Source of the DNA: Cryptomeria japonica
Lineage: Eukaryota > Streptophyta > Pinopsida > Cupressales > Cupressaceae
Reading direction: 5' to 3'
Assembly (NCBI RefSeq): GCF_030272615.1
Contig: NC_081413.1
Coordinates: forward strand, 330,543,302 to 330,607,301
DNA length: 64,000 bases
Below the pieces are notes generated by a model, which searched no databases, was not told where the DNA came from, and worked only from the letters and a program-made list of their open reading frames with translations. Of the stretch, positions 45,056 to 56,839 are shown piece by piece. The number at the start of each line of letters is the position of its first letter. Position 1 is the first letter of the stretch. The position numbers and the translations under genes are program-made.

Positions 45056-45557
45056 TTGGGCATAGAAGAGCAACCAAAGATTATGCATCTAACAGAATCA
45101 TTGACACCTAAAGAGAGAATAGAGCATATCCAGTTTTAAAAGGAAAGACAAGTTAATTTTGCATGGTCCTATGCAAACATGTCGAGAATTCATCCTGATT
45201 TAGTTATGCATAACTTTTTTTTTCCACTAGGGGAAAAACCTATCAAACAAAAATTGAGAAAAATGCACCCTCACATGGCACTATTGGTAAAGGTAGAACT
45301 ACAAAAGTTACTAGATGTTGGATTTATAAGACTCATTGACTATGCCGACTGGATTTCAAATTTGGTACAAGTTTCAAAACCTGATGTGAATGTCCATGTT
45401 TGCATAGATTTAAGAGATTTAAATAAATCTTTTCCTAAAGATGACTTCCCACTTCCAAATATTGACAAGATAGTGTATTTTATAGCAGGACATGAGATGT
45501 TATCCCTCATGGATGGCTTCTTAGGCTCCAATTAGATTAAAATTTCTCTTGAAGATC
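45056..45557 (+). pseudogene. T2 reverse transcriptase, N-terminal half
   Basis: NFAWSYANMSRIHPDLVMHN, then KPIKQKLRKMHPHMALLVKV, LLDVGFIRLIDYADWISNLV, VCIDLRDLNKSFPKDDFPLP and MLSLMDGFLGSN. This is typical Tat/Athila-group RT up to the finger/palm. It ends at ISLED, where G2 entered. Removing G2 and one AGATC copy joins the frame directly to QIKTTFTCPWG at 53296. Confidence 0.85.
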
Positions 45558-47053
45558 TGGTGCAAGAGCACCTCATCAACAAGATATTCATGACCCTAAG
45601 GATTAATTTTAGGACCATTAGGATGTGTTAGAGTGTCTTTTGTTTCATGTATGCAAATAAACCTCACCATGTAAGCCCATGTCACCAATTAGGCAATTTG
45701 AGAAGCTAACTGGGACAATGTGGTAAAAAGGGGTAGTAGATGGTTTATATTTATGTTTGATAGGTTTTAGACATTTTTTGTGTGTGTTTGGTTGGTCCAT
45801 GTGTGTGGATCCCAACCTTAGGAAGTATGACAACTTTTTGTGCAAAATTGCAAAAATGCAACTTTTGAGTGCAAAAGTGCAACTTTTTGTAATTTAGTTG
45901 GGGGAAGCCTTTAAATGGCTCCAACCTACTCCAAATTTGGTGGGAAACCATTGGAGAGTTTTATATTCCCATGGGCTCTATTCCCAAGGTTTTTGATGTT
46001 GGAGTTGGACTTTATGAAGAAATAATACTTAAAATACTTCAGTTTTCACATAAATTTTGAGTTTGCAAGTGTTGTGCGTGACTGTATGGATTGATTTGAA
46101 CCCCACCATCCATGGAGTAGATAGGGAGATGAATTATCTTTCTTTTTTTGGTGGTATGAGGTCTTAATTATTTGGGAGTAGAGAGAACCCTTCATTTTAC
46201 TGACTGTGACCCAGAAATTGAGGGTTTAGAGAGGGTTTTGAATCAAAATGGCTTTATCTTGCACTCCAGTCCATTAGAAGACTCTTCCTTTAGAGGGATG
46301 TAGGATAAGCCTTTAAATTTTTATTTTTTTATGTTTTGTTGGAGGAGAGACTTTTTTGTGGGGAGAAAAGAACAAATTTAGGTAGGCATCTCTATGTGAC
46401 TACCTAGGAGAAGTTTTAGGACAGTCATCATAATTTGTCTTAGCGATGGATTCAAGGCATGAAACCCTACAATTAGAAGTTTCTCATTTCCCCCTAAATT
46501 CCCATTAATGTGATTCTTCATTTGGTCTACCGGTAGAGGTAGTTGCTTTGGAAAATAGGGCTAATTTCCCCTATTAGGTCTGTTAGCCTAAAAAGGGAGC
46601 AGACCTTATATTTGCAGACCAGCCCAAACCATTTTGGGGATTAGTATAACTTCTAAAAGGGTGTCCTAAATGCTAAGTTTTTTGTATGGGTGTGTTGAAC
46701 ATTTTTTGAGTTAAGATCCTTTCTATCATCAAATAGGGCTACAAGCCTAAGCGATAGGTTTACAAAGAAGGTATAAGGATTTGATACCCAAGGTGAAAAC
46801 CAGTACTTGGAAGAGGTCTTAGATGACACATGGCCAACTTAAAAATCCCAAGGAGTAGGGATCACCGGTAAAGCATGTTTGAAGAGTTGAAGCCTTTTAC
46901 TCATCTTGAGTAGGTCTAAGACTAGGGAAAGTGTGTGTAGTTTCATCTAAGGTGTAGAGTCCTTCCTTCCAGGACCCTTGTGAGTAGTTGAAGGGTCACT
47001 AGCCTAACCCGGTTTGGTCTTGTAATTAGTATTTTGGGTAGGCCTCTACATCA
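45558..47053 (+). repeat. G2 5' LTR
   Basis: 1496 bp, TGGTGCAAGAGCACC...CTCTACATCA. In a 120-bp sample (45601-45720 against 51826-51945) I count four differences from the 3' LTR. Confidence 0.93.
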
Positions 47054-47055
47054 AG

Positions 47056-47067
47056 TGGTATCAGAGA
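47056..47067 (+). promoter_or_regulatory. G2 primer-binding site (initiator Met tRNA type)
   Basis: TGGTATCAGAGA two bases after the LTR; 11 of 12 bases match the standard initiator-Met site. Confidence 0.9.
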
Positions 47068-47103
47068 AAAGGAGTGTCCTTTAGAAGAGAGGGAGAAGAC
47101 AAG

Positions 47104-48210
47104 ATGTCAAAAGAAGAAGGATCCCATGAGGCACCTTCTTAGAATGACCAATGCAGAGTTGAATGTCTTGGTGAAGAAGAAGATGGAAGAGAGTAGAGCA
47201 ATCAAGGATGAGAATTAGGCCTTGAGGGATGAGATGGACCAATTGAAGGACGGAGTGGAGAGGGGAGAGAAAGACTCTGGAGAAGAAGGGGATGAAGAGG
47301 ATATCCCTATGTAGGAAGAGCTAGAGGTACCTGTAGACTAGAGACCCCTGATGAGTGTCCTCAATTCCATGGAGAGAAGAACGATGGATGTGAAGATGGA
47401 TCTTCCAGTATTTGCAGGCAAGATGGAGCCTAACACTGTGATGGAGTGGATAGACTCCTTGGACATTTTTTTTGAAAGTGAAGACATACCAGACCACCAG
47501 AGCGTGAAGATGGCCCAATCCAAAAAGAAAGGGGCTGCACTAACTTGGTGGACTTTCATCCAAGATGAGAGGGTGAAAGAGGGAAAGAGAAGAGTAGCTA
47601 CATGGAAGAATATGATTGTTTTGGTGAAATAAGCATATGTCCCAATGGATTATAACATCCAATTGCATAGAAGGAGACATAATTTGAAACAAAATGAGAT
47701 GGACGTGAGTTCCTATACCGAGGAGTTCATGAAGTTATGTGTGAGGAATAAGGTGAAAGAGAGTGAAGATGAGAAGGTGGCAAGGTATCTCAATGGGTTG
47801 AGATTTACAATCCAAGAAGACTTAAATCTCCACACCTCGGAGATAGTCCAAAATTTCTTTCAATTGGCACTCAAGGTGGAGGAGAAGTTGAAGAGAAAGC
47901 AGGAGAAAAATGGCAAAGGTAAAGAGAGATAGAAGAGAGGAGGAAGAGGTCCTTTTAGAGGTAGAGGAAATGGTTTTGGATACCAGGGAGACTCTAACCA
48001 AGAAGGCAATAGAGGAGAGAGTAGTTACAACCAAGGAGGAGGCTACAATCCAAGAGGGAGCTTTAGGGGTAGAAGACCACCCTCTAGGGGGAGATACCAA
48101 GACAAAGGACCTCCTAGGTTCTACAACTATAATCAAGAAGGGAATATGGCCAATAAGTGTCCGAAGAAGGCTTCTAGCTCCATGGGAGAAAGGAAAAGCA
48201 ATTTGGTGCA
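47104..48210 (+). pseudogene. G2 gag
   Basis: The first ATG after the primer site is at 47104 (MSKEEGSHEA). After a basic/acidic helical start come the capsid-like pieces MDLPVFAGKMEPNTVMEWID, AALTWWTFIQDERVKEGKRR, then YNIQLHRRRHNLKQNEMDVS, YTEEFMKLCVRNKVKESEDE and VARYLNGLRFTIQEDLNLH. An Arg/Gly/Asn-rich tail (about 47930-48120) and a decayed zinc knuckle (YNYNQEGNMANKC; first Cys pair and His replaced) follow. Stops and frameshifts interrupt it several times. Confidence 0.85.
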
Positions 48211-48269
48211 AGAATCTAATTGTCAAAGTGTGGCAAGTGCAAGAACTTATCAAAGTGTAAATCCTCCTG

Positions 48270-48800
48270 ATAGTTATGGATATCCTAAAAGAGGAGAGGC
48301 TCTGATGATGAGGAGAGTAGTAACCACCATGAAAGTACCTGACAAGGAGCCTACACAAAGGAAATCTCTTTTCAAAACCACTTGCAAGGCATGAGGAAAG
48401 GTATGCAAGGTTATGATAGACTCCGGATCCACTGAAAATTTTGTATCACTTGAAATGGTAGAAAAAATTAAGCTTAGGAAGTTGCCTCACCCTTACCCCT
48501 ATAAGGTTTCATGGCTCACCCAAGGTCAGCAAGCAATGGTGGAAGAGCAGGCTTGGGTGGAGTTTCAGATTGGATCTTACAAGGATATATTTCTATTTGA
48601 CATAGCCAAAATGGATGCATGCCATCTCTTATTTGGGAGACCATGGCAGTATGACTTGAAAGCTCATCATGATGGGTTGAGAAACACCTACTCAATCAAC
48701 AAAGATGGGAAGGTGATAGAAATCTTACCTCTGATAGAGGAAGAGATGGAATCAAAAGGGAAGGATACAAGAGTGCTAATAGTAGAAGGTAAATAGTTCA
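48270..48800 (+). pseudogene. G2 protease
   Basis: KSLFKTTCKA, a stop, then GKVCKVMIDSGSTENFVSLE with the aspartic protease DSG motif intact, then QAWVEFQIGSYKDIFLFDI and DACHLLFGRPWQYDLKAHHD. An open stretch of 127 codons (48413-48796) covers it. It aligns with G1 at 16265-16560. Confidence 0.85.
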
Positions 48801-48939
48801 TGAAGGAGATTGCAGAGAAAGGTGAATTTTTCTATGCCCTCATGCCTAGTCCCAAGGTGACAAGGAAAGAGTAGTTTGCAGAAGGAGGACCAAAGCACAT
48901 AGACCCAACAGTCAGATATTTGCTTGATAAGCATCAAGG

Positions 48940-50270
48940 AATCATCTAAGATGGAATGTCAAGATCCCTACCACTAGTAAAGGACATTAGTCATTGCATA
49001 GATATGATCCCTGGATCTACATTGCCAAACAAAGTAGCCTACAAGCTCACCCTAGACTAGAATGCAGAAATGGCAAGGCAGATTGAAGAGTTGCTTGAAT
49101 CAGGACTGAATGGCAAGAGTCTAAGCCCATGTGAAGTATTGGCAGTCCTTGCACCTAAGAAAGAAGGAACTTAGAGGCTTTGTATAGACTCAAGAGACAT
49201 CAACAAGATAACCATAAGATATAGGTTCCCAATCCCTAGAATAGAGGATTTGCTTGATTTCGTAGGGAGTGCTAAATATTTTACAAAAATGGATCTAAAA
49301 AATGGATACCACCAGATTAGAATAAGGTCAAGAGATGAATGTAAAACAACTTTTAAAACTAATGAGGGGTTATGTGAATGGAAATTCATGCCATTTGGGC
49401 TATCCAATGCCCCTAGTACCTTTATGAGGTTAATGAATGAAGTCTTGGTGGAATTCATAGGGAAATTTGTTATAGTATACCTAGATGATATCTTGATCTT
49501 CAGTCACACAAGGGAAGAGCACCTTTAACACATAGATATGGTTCTCAAGAGGTTACATGAAGAGAAACTAATGATCAATTTGGAGAAGTGTTTATTCACA
49601 CAGGAAGAGATCATCTACTTGGGTTTTGTGATCTCGTAAGGTGAGCTGAAAATAGACCAAGAGAAGGTGAGTGCTATATTGTCTTGGCCCACACCTAGAA
49701 CTATGAATGATGTCTGGAGCTTCCATGGTTTACCAAATTTTTATAGAAAATTCATAAGAGGATTTAGTCATGTTTGTGCACCCATGCTTGACACCATAAA
49801 GGGAGGACAAAAGTGCAGGTTCAGTTGGACCAAAGAGGCAGATGATTCATTTGAGACATTGAAGAAGAAGGTTGCAGAACAACCAATCTTTTCCTTACCA
49901 GACTTCAACAAGATATTTCAGGTGGAATGTGATGCAAGTCACATGGAAATTGGAGTAGTACTCAGTCAGGAAGGAAGGCCTATTGCTTTTTTCAGTGAAA
50001 ATCTAAATGATGCTAAGAAAAGGTACTCATCTTATGACTTGGAGATGTATGCTCTAGTACAATCCTTGAAGAAATGGAGGCACTATTTATTGCCTAAGGA
50101 GTTAATAGTGTTTACTGATAATCAGGCACTCAGTTTCATAAATAGTCAAGAGAAGCTTAATCACTGGCATATGAAGTGGGTAGAGACCCTGGAAGCCTTC
50201 ACATTTACCCTCAAACACAAGAAGGGAGTCAAGAACAAAGTTTTTGATGCTTTGAGCAGAAGATTCTTGA
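48940..50270 (+). pseudogene. G2 reverse transcriptase and RNase H
   Basis: [53 protein letters not shown] and the intact catalytic motif [13 protein letters not shown] at about 49485. Stops occur at EEHLx and VISx (both CAA to TAA). RNase H: FQVECDASHMEIGVVLSQEG, YSSYDLEMYALVQSLKKWRH, FTDNQALSFINSQEKL and VFDALSRRF. The 394-codon open stretch from 49667 to 50851 joins RNase H to integrase. It shows the residues that G1 RT has lost. Confidence 0.88.
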
Positions 50271-51160
50271 CTGTAAACCAAATCAAGATGGAGAGTGTTG
50301 GTATCGATTCCTTGAAGAGTATGTGTGTTGCTGATGAAGATTTTGAAGAAATATACAAGGTATGTGAAACTTTGAGTGACCGGTATCATATAGAGATTTT
50401 TGAGTTTCTGATACAAGAAGGATTGTTTTTCAAGGGGGTGCAGTTGTGTATTCCCAAATGTTCCATGAGGTTGAATATTATTAGGGAGAAGCATTGTGGA
50501 GCTATGGCAGGTCATTTGGGTCTTGACAAGACCCTAGACCTTGTGAAGAGACATTATTTTTTGCCTAAATTGCAGGCAGATGTAACAAAGTTTGTGGAGA
50601 CATGTTTCATATGTCAGAAAGCCAAGGGGAAGTATACAAATGCAGGTATATATCAGCCTTTACCCATTCCTTCTAGGCCATGGGAGAGCATAAGTATGGA
50701 CTTTGTGTTGGGTTTGCCTAGAACAATTAGAGGGTTTGACAGTGTCTTTGTAGTAGTGGACAAGTTTAGTAAAATGGCTTATTTCTTGCCATGCAAGACT
50801 TGTTGTGATGCATCATATGTTGTAGACCTATTCTTCAAAGATATAGTCTAGATACATGGATTTCCCCTAAATGTTGTTTCAAATAGAGATGTGAAATTCA
50901 TATGTCACTTTTGGAGGACTCTTTGGAAGAAGTTGGGGACTAACCTAGCTTTCTCATCAGCCTACCATCCTCAAACAGATGGGCAGACTGAAGTTGTCAA
51001 TAGATCATTAGGAAACCTATTAAGGTGTTTAACAAAGAAACCTAGAGAGAAGTGGGATAACATTTTGTCATAGGCAGAATTCTCCTACAATGACACCATA
51101 AATAGGAGTACTAGTAAATCTCCTTTCCAGATTGTTTATGGCATCCACCCAAGGGGAGTG
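50271..51160 (+). pseudogene. G2 integrase core
   Basis: Zinc module IREKHCGAMAGHLGLDKTLD...FVETCFICQKAKG. Core: first Asp intact in [20 protein letters not shown]; second Asp changed to Asn (VSNRDVKF; the usual is SDRD); Glu intact in TDGQTEVVNRSLGNLLR. Stops lie at KDIVx (50851) and at SxAEFSYND (CAG to TAG). Integrase would insert the DNA copy; the Asn change and stops disable it. Confidence 0.85.
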
Positions 51161-51760
51161 TTGGAGTTAAGAGATTTGCCCAAAGAAGAAGCCATTAGTA
51201 TAGATGGTGAAACTTTTACATCAGCCATAAAGGAGGTGCATGACCAAGTCAAGTCTCATCTCCAACAATCTACAGTGAAGTATAAAGCTCATGCTGATAA
51301 GAAGAAGAGAGATGTACAATTTAGTGTTCAGGATTTTGTATGGGTACATTTGAAGAAGGAGAGACTATCGAAAGGAAAATACACCAAACTCATGCAGAGG
51401 AAGATTGGACCATGTCAGATATTGAAGAAGTGTAGACAGAATGCCTATGAGATCCAGCTTCCTCCTGATCTTGGATTATCACCCATCTTTTATGTGTGTG
51501 ATCTTACACTTTTCAAGGATACTGACAATGAAGAAGAGGAACCAATGCAGGTTGTAGTAGACAATGACATTCCGAGGAAGGAATCACCTAAGTTGAGCAA
51601 AGTGATTGACACTAGAGTCATGAAGAAGATAAGGAACATGGAGTACATTGAGTACTTGGTGGCGTGGCAGGATAAACCAGACTTTGAGGTGTTTGGATGA
51701 CAAGTGAGCAAATATCCAATCATGGTGCAGATTTACAAACTCTGATCTCAAGTGGGCTTG
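51158..51760 (+). pseudogene. G2 integrase C-terminus and damaged chromodomain
   Basis: LELRDLPKEEAISIDGETFT, KKKRDVQFSVQDFVWVHLKK, then the GPF/Y-like KIGPCQILKKCRQNAYEIQL and LGLSPIFYVCDL. A chromodomain begins with VIDTRVMKKIRNMEYIEYLV AWQDKPDFE but a frameshift after KPDFEV leads to a TGA at 51698-51700, so the last third is lost. G1 keeps the full module at 29815-29930. Confidence 0.85.
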
Positions 51761-51773
51761 AGATCTCTTATCT

Positions 51774-51782
51774 CGGGGAGTA
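51774..51782 (+). promoter_or_regulatory. G2 polypurine tract
   Basis: CGGGGAGTA immediately before the 3' LTR, as in G1 (AGGGGAGTA). Confidence 0.7.
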
Positions 51783-53295
51783 TGGTGTAGGAGCACCTCA
51801 TCAACAAGATATTCATGACCCTGAGGATGAATATTAGGACCATTAGGATGTGTTAGAGTGTCTTTTGTTTCATGTATGCAAATAAACCTCACCATGTAAG
51901 CCCATGTCACCAATTAGGTAATTTGAGAAGCTAATTGGGACAATGTGGTAAAAAGGGGTAGTAGATGGTTTAGATTTATGTTTCATAGGTTTTAGACATG
52001 TTTTTTCTATGTTTGGTTTGTCCATGTGTGTGGATCCCAACCTTAGGAAGTATGACAACTTTTTGTGCAAAATTGCAAAAATGCAACTTTTGTAAAATGG
52101 AACTTTTGAGTGCAAAAGTGCAAATTTTTGTAATTCGGTTGGGGGAAGCCTTTCAATGGATCCAACCTACTCCAAATTAGGTGGGAAACCATTTGAGAGT
52201 TTTATAATCCTTGTGGACTCAATTCCCAAGGTTTCTGATGTTCGATTTGGAGTTTATGAAGTAATAATACTCAAAATACTTTAGTTTTCTCAGAAATTCT
52301 GAGTTTGCAAGTCTTGTATGTGATTGTATAGATTGATTTGAACCCCACCATCCATAGAGTAGATAGGGAGATGAATTATATTTCTTTTGGTGGTGGTTTG
52401 AGGTCTGAATTATTTGGGACTAGAGATAATTCTTCATTTTACTGACTGTGACTCAGAAATTGAGGGTTTGGAGAGGGTTTTGAATCAGAATGGCTTTATC
52501 TTGCACTCCAGTCCATCAGAAGACTCTTCCTTTGGAGGGATACAGGATAATCCTTTTTATTTTAGTGGTTTTTTTTTTTTGTAGGAGATACTTTTTTGTG
52601 GGGAGAAAAGAATAGATTTAGGTAGGCATCTCTATGTGGCTACCCGGGACAAGTTTTAGGACAGTCATCATAATTTGTCTTAGCGATGGATTCCAAGCGT
52701 GTAACCCTGAAATTAGAAGTTTCTCATTACCCCACACATTCCCATTAATATTATTCTTCATTTTGTCTACTGGTAGAGGTAGTTGCTTTGGAAAATAGGG
52801 CTTATTGCCCCTATCAGGTCTCTTAGCCTAAAAAGGGAGCATACCTTATATTTGCAGACCGGCCCAAACCATTTTGGGGATCAGTATAACTTCCAAAGGG
52901 GTGTCTGAAATGCTAATTTTTTTGTATGGGTGTGTGGAACATTTTTTAGTTAAGATCCTTTGTATCATCAAATAGGGCTACAAGCCTAAGGGGTAGGTTT
53001 ACAAAGAAGGTATAAGGATTTGAGGCCCAAGGTCAAAACTAGTACTTGGAAGAGGTATTAGATGACACATGTTGGCCAATTTCAAAATCCCAAGGAGTAG
53101 GGATCATCGGTAAAGCATGTTTGAAGAGTTGAAGCCTTTTACTCATCTTGAGTAGGTCTAAGACTAGGGAAAGTGTGTGTAGTTTCATCTAAGGGGTAGA
53201 GTCCTTCCTTGCAGTACCCTTGTGAGTAGTTGAAGGGTCACTAGCTTAACCTGGTCTGGGCTTGTTATTAGGGGTTTGGGTAGGCCTCTACATCA
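51783..53295 (+). repeat. G2 3' LTR
   Basis: 1513 bp, TGGTGTAGGAGCACC...CTCTACATCA, followed by AGATC and resumed T2 RT. Confidence 0.93.
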
Positions 53296-53565
53296 AGATC
53301 AAATCAAAACAACATTCACTTGTCCTTGGGGAACTTTTTGTTAGAACGCCATGCCCTTTGGATTGAAGAATGTCGGAGCTACTTATCAACATGCAATGAC
53401 CACTATCTTTCATGACATGATACATATAGATTTGGAAGACTATGTAGACGAATTGTTGGGGAAATATAAAACTAGAGTAGGACATTTAGAAATCATGGAT
53501 AAAATATTTACAAGATTTGAAAAATAAAAGGTGCACCTAAATCCAAAGAAATGTGTCTTTGGGGT
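53296..53565 (+). pseudogene. T2 reverse transcriptase, C-terminal half
   Basis: QIKTTFTCPWGTFC, a stop in place of Trp (TGG to TAG), NAMPFGLKNVGATYQHAMTT, then EDYVDELLGKYKTR where the catalytic YVDD reads YVDE. It ends in LNPKKCVFGVV, where an LTR-type sequence starts. It aligns base for base in arrangement with T1 at 6590-6850. Confidence 0.85.
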
Positions 53566-53829
53566 AGTAGACACCTAAAATTGTCTTAGCTTGATTGAAT
53601 AAATATTTTATTTATTTAATTATTATAACATGTCTTCTATTATTAAATAAATTCTTATTTATCTAATTAATTTGCTTATCCTCTTCTAGCCCTTTCTCTA
53701 TTTAAATAAATATTTTTTATTTATTTAAATTATGCTTTCCCTTAATTATATAAATATTTTATTTATTTAATTGGTCTCACTTCCTCTATTAATTAGATAA
53801 ATCTTTGTTTATTTAATTAGTTCATTAGC
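53566..53829 (+). repeat. LTR fragment of the TGTAGACACC family
   Basis: AGTAGACACCTAAAATTGTC followed by AT-rich ATAAATATTTTATTTATTTAAT runs, resembling the first 250 bp of the T0, T1 and T3 LTRs. It cuts T2 RT on the left and is cut by the LINE poly-T on the right. Confidence 0.7.
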
Positions 53830-53842
53830 TTTTTTTTTTTTT
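53830..53842 (-). other. LINE poly-A tail
   Basis: Thirteen T on the plus strand at the junction with the LTR fragment; on the minus strand it follows CCTCTTATCGATC. Confidence 0.75.
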
Positions 53843-55304
53843 GATCGATAAGAGGTCGAAGCCAAGAATTTTATTAATCATTTTTTAAATTTTACATTAC
53901 TCCACTCGTGCGGGCACCGATGGGAAAGAGTGGAGGCGAAAAACCTCCGGCCTTGCCTGGGACCGTAGTCCAGATAATCTCTACATCTATCTACAAATAG
54001 TCACAAATTCTAAATAATACATTAGCACCCCGGACATGGGCGAGTAGATGGGAGGATGTTTTCTCTCCCTTACAAGCCCTTGATTACAATTTTCAGTTAT
54101 CACCGAGCTCCTAGAGCCTTGGCTTTGAGTTTGAGCTTTGATTGCTTATAGTTCCTGTTATTTGTTTAGATATGGCCCTGCTCCTCTTGCATGGTTAGTA
54201 TTCAATAACTTGCCCAAATTGTTAGTAACATTTAGTATGCTATTTCAGATGAAATTTTATCTATCATGCTAGGAAACTCCCTCAGCCAATTTTCCTATAA
54301 GACCTGTCATAACAAAACATTATAAATAACGTGGTTAGACATCCCTCTATGCTGATTCTAAGTACTTAACCTCATTTTTCTAAATTATAAAGTAGTCGAT
54401 ATATCATTCATAAGCCAAGTTTGTAGATAATGTCCCCCCTTTTTTTGAAATTTGACCATCCAAAGTTATGAATCGCCTATTTACCACCTCTTGTTTATGT
54501 ACCCAGATGCTATCCTTGTGATGGATGATATCCAGGATACAATAACAAGAGGGGGTAAATGAGATTCTATCATGCTTGAGTCCAATATAGCCTCTCATCC
54601 CTGTAGATTATATTAAGAGAAGGTAATGGGGTTATATGAGTTTTCAAGGTTGAATTTAACCTTTATCCTTTCCCAGAATATTTAGCATGTTTGCCATATA
54701 TAACCCGCAGTCTGTGAATTGTCAGATGGCCTTTCATTTATAAAAGCTCATCAACAAATATCAAATGAGTATATGGCAGGCCGCTTTAGCGTTACAACTG
54801 GTTTTCTTAGTTCAAATAGGCCAACACATGCAAAAATTGAAGCCTTTATTTCCCGCCCAGATAAGGTATCCACCCATGTGAATAAATACCTTTGTATGAT
54901 TGTAGCCAGATTCTTATAATCATATTTAGAGTATATATTCATATTAATGAATGTCAAAATAGAGTATGAATATATTGGCCACATTTCCACCTCTGTGGAC
55001 CTATATAAACAAAAACATTCCATAGTAACTGAAAACAACAATTTCATGTTGATCTTATGATGTTTATCTAAGTAAGCCTTAAGATTAACAGTTAAAGCAT
55101 GCTATTTTAATATCATTTGAGCCGATTATGTTTGTCTTTTAGGACTTGGCAAGATTATTATCTCCTCTGAAGTCTATGTTTGATCCAAGGTTAGCATTGT
55201 TTTACTTGATATAGTAATAAGCTAAATAACCAGTATATGCCGAATATATGGTGGCAAGGAACAATCAAAATTATCACATTATCTCACCAGGAACCGAAGC
55301 CACC
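53843..55304 (-). other. LINE 3' untranslated-like region
   Basis: No convincing coding region. The first 250 bp next to the tail are GC-richer (GGTGCCCGCACGAGTGGAG on the minus strand), as in L1 3' ends. The open frames at 54404-54598 and 54719-55047 show no recognisable domain. Confidence 0.45.
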
Positions 55305-55673
55305 TCAATCCGAACCTGAAGAAGGGGTCACAGTTTCCTCATCATCCAATACCAAGCCCTCTTCCTTGAGGAAGTCCTCGAACCAGGTAGGCTTTGGTGG
55401 GTTTCTCACATGAAATAAATGTAGTAGAAAGTTGACGTTCCTGTTATTTGCATCACTCCTTTCCCTGGTGAAGGCCGCTTCATCCATAGTGATAATGGGG
55501 TGTCTGGGTACTGGCCTATTGTTTCGAATGAAGACATCATAGTCTCTTGGCCTTGGAATTATCCAATCATTGTCAATGTTGACTAGAACCCTCTCCAAAT
55601 TGCTTAAGATTGAGGCAATGAAAACCTCCTTACAGAGAGCTCCTATGTCATCTCTTCTCTTGGTGGAGGTCAC
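55305..55673 (-). pseudogene. unidentified coding-like frame between LINE RNase H and poly-A
   Basis: A 122-codon frame, TSTKRRDDIGALCKEVFIAS...WIIPRPRDYDVFIRNNRPVP...RNPPKPTWFEDFLKEEGLVL, with an acidic end. It has no ATG at its start. In another frame just upstream (about 55930-55740) the minus strand reads ETSWIVVEPVMDTPIKLSSS...CIICLLHTLVIDAVETILS, suggesting an older, longer gene broken by a frameshift. I do not recognise the family. It could be a LINE accessory part or a captured gene fragment. Confidence 0.4.
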
Positions 55674-56389
55674 CGTAAAACTAGGAACATGGCAGCCACA
55701 TCAGAGTTGACCCTAGTTCAATTTGTATTTGTAAGATAGTCTGGGCTGAGGATAGTCTCTACAGCATCTATAACTAAGGTATGAAGAAGGCAGATGATGC
55801 ATTTGAGATGATCCCTAGTAATAGCTCCATCAAAGGCCATCTGCCTCTTTGAACTACTTAGTTTGATCGGGGTATCCATCACAGGTTCTACTACAATCCA
55901 GGAGGTCTCAATAAGCTTGTAGAGAGCTTCTCAATTTTAACATGAAGGCTTGGTTTAATAGCCATGTAGGGTAATTATGTTAAAGTCTGAGCTTTCACAT
56001 CCTTTCTAAATTCATGCATACCATATGTCCATCTTGGGTGTTTCTAAATGGCTTAATATAAATGCCATATCTTCAAATGATGAGCCACTTGTGGGAAAAT
56101 CATTTTGAGTTGCCAATTTTTATTTTGGTGAATGATCTTACGAGTTGCTGAGTCAGACAGCCAGCCAGCTAGTGCTCATTTCATCAAAGCACTAACCCAC
56201 CATAATGGCCAAGATTTCTTGGAGATCATATTTATAATGATGATCAGGCGCTTTTAATTAAGGATTTGATTATTTTATAGTTGTATATATTTAGATATGA
56301 GTGTCCTTGTCCTAAGAGCTAATGATTAACATTTACTCCGGCGGGTGAAATGTATAATCCTTTGGGCAAAGTGTATATAAATGACAACT

Positions 56390-56604
56390 TATATATAATC
56401 ATAAATATATTAATATATTTGTGTATTTATAAGTCTAAATTGTAAATTTATATGTTTGAACAACTATGTCAATATATTTCCAGTTTATATGTGTAGATAT
56501 AAATATATATGAATGTTTATATAAATATTCAGATATATTCATTATATAAATGCCTATGTTTTTATTTATTTATTTCTATTTATAAATATATAAATATATA
56601 TATG

Positions 56605-56682
<78 letters not shown>

Positions 56683-56763
56683 AATGTATATATGTATATT
56701 GAAATTATATATAATTAGTTGTATTGTATATATATATATATAACTGTATATGTATACATCGGT

Positions 56764-56839
<76 letters not shown>

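Larger units (their letters stand above)
45558..53295 (+). mobile_element. G2: chromovirus-type Ty3/gypsy element, full length with both LTRs
   Basis: 7738 bp, target duplication AGATC at 45553-45557 and 53296-53300. LTRs 45558-47053 and 51783-53295, primer site, gag, protease, RT, RNase H, integrase and a damaged chromodomain. It is the same clade as G1 but with unrelated LTR sequence apart from the ends (TGGTGTAGG, CTCTACATCA). All genes carry stops. It is simply nested in T2 and has no further insertion. Confidence 0.93.
40570..53565 (+). mobile_element. T2: Tat-like Ty3/gypsy element, truncated at both ends, split by G2
   Basis: Gag, protease, G-patch and the first half of RT lie at 41560-45557; RT resumes at 53296 after G2 and ends at 53565, where an LTR-type sequence begins. 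No LTR, primer site, RNase H or integrase of its own is visible. The RT-proximal sequence closely parallels T1 and the gag parallels T3, so all belong to one Tat-like group. Confidence 0.75.

Noticed and set aside
47822..48358. 178-codon minus-strand open frame
   Set aside because: Shadow of the Arg/Gly-rich gag tail of G2; no domain, and the sense strand carries the gag/protease match.
53566..53829. Possible small MITE because of AT-rich ends
   Set aside because: The start matches the TGTAGACACC LTR family and the right side is cut by the LINE tail, so it is an LTR fragment.
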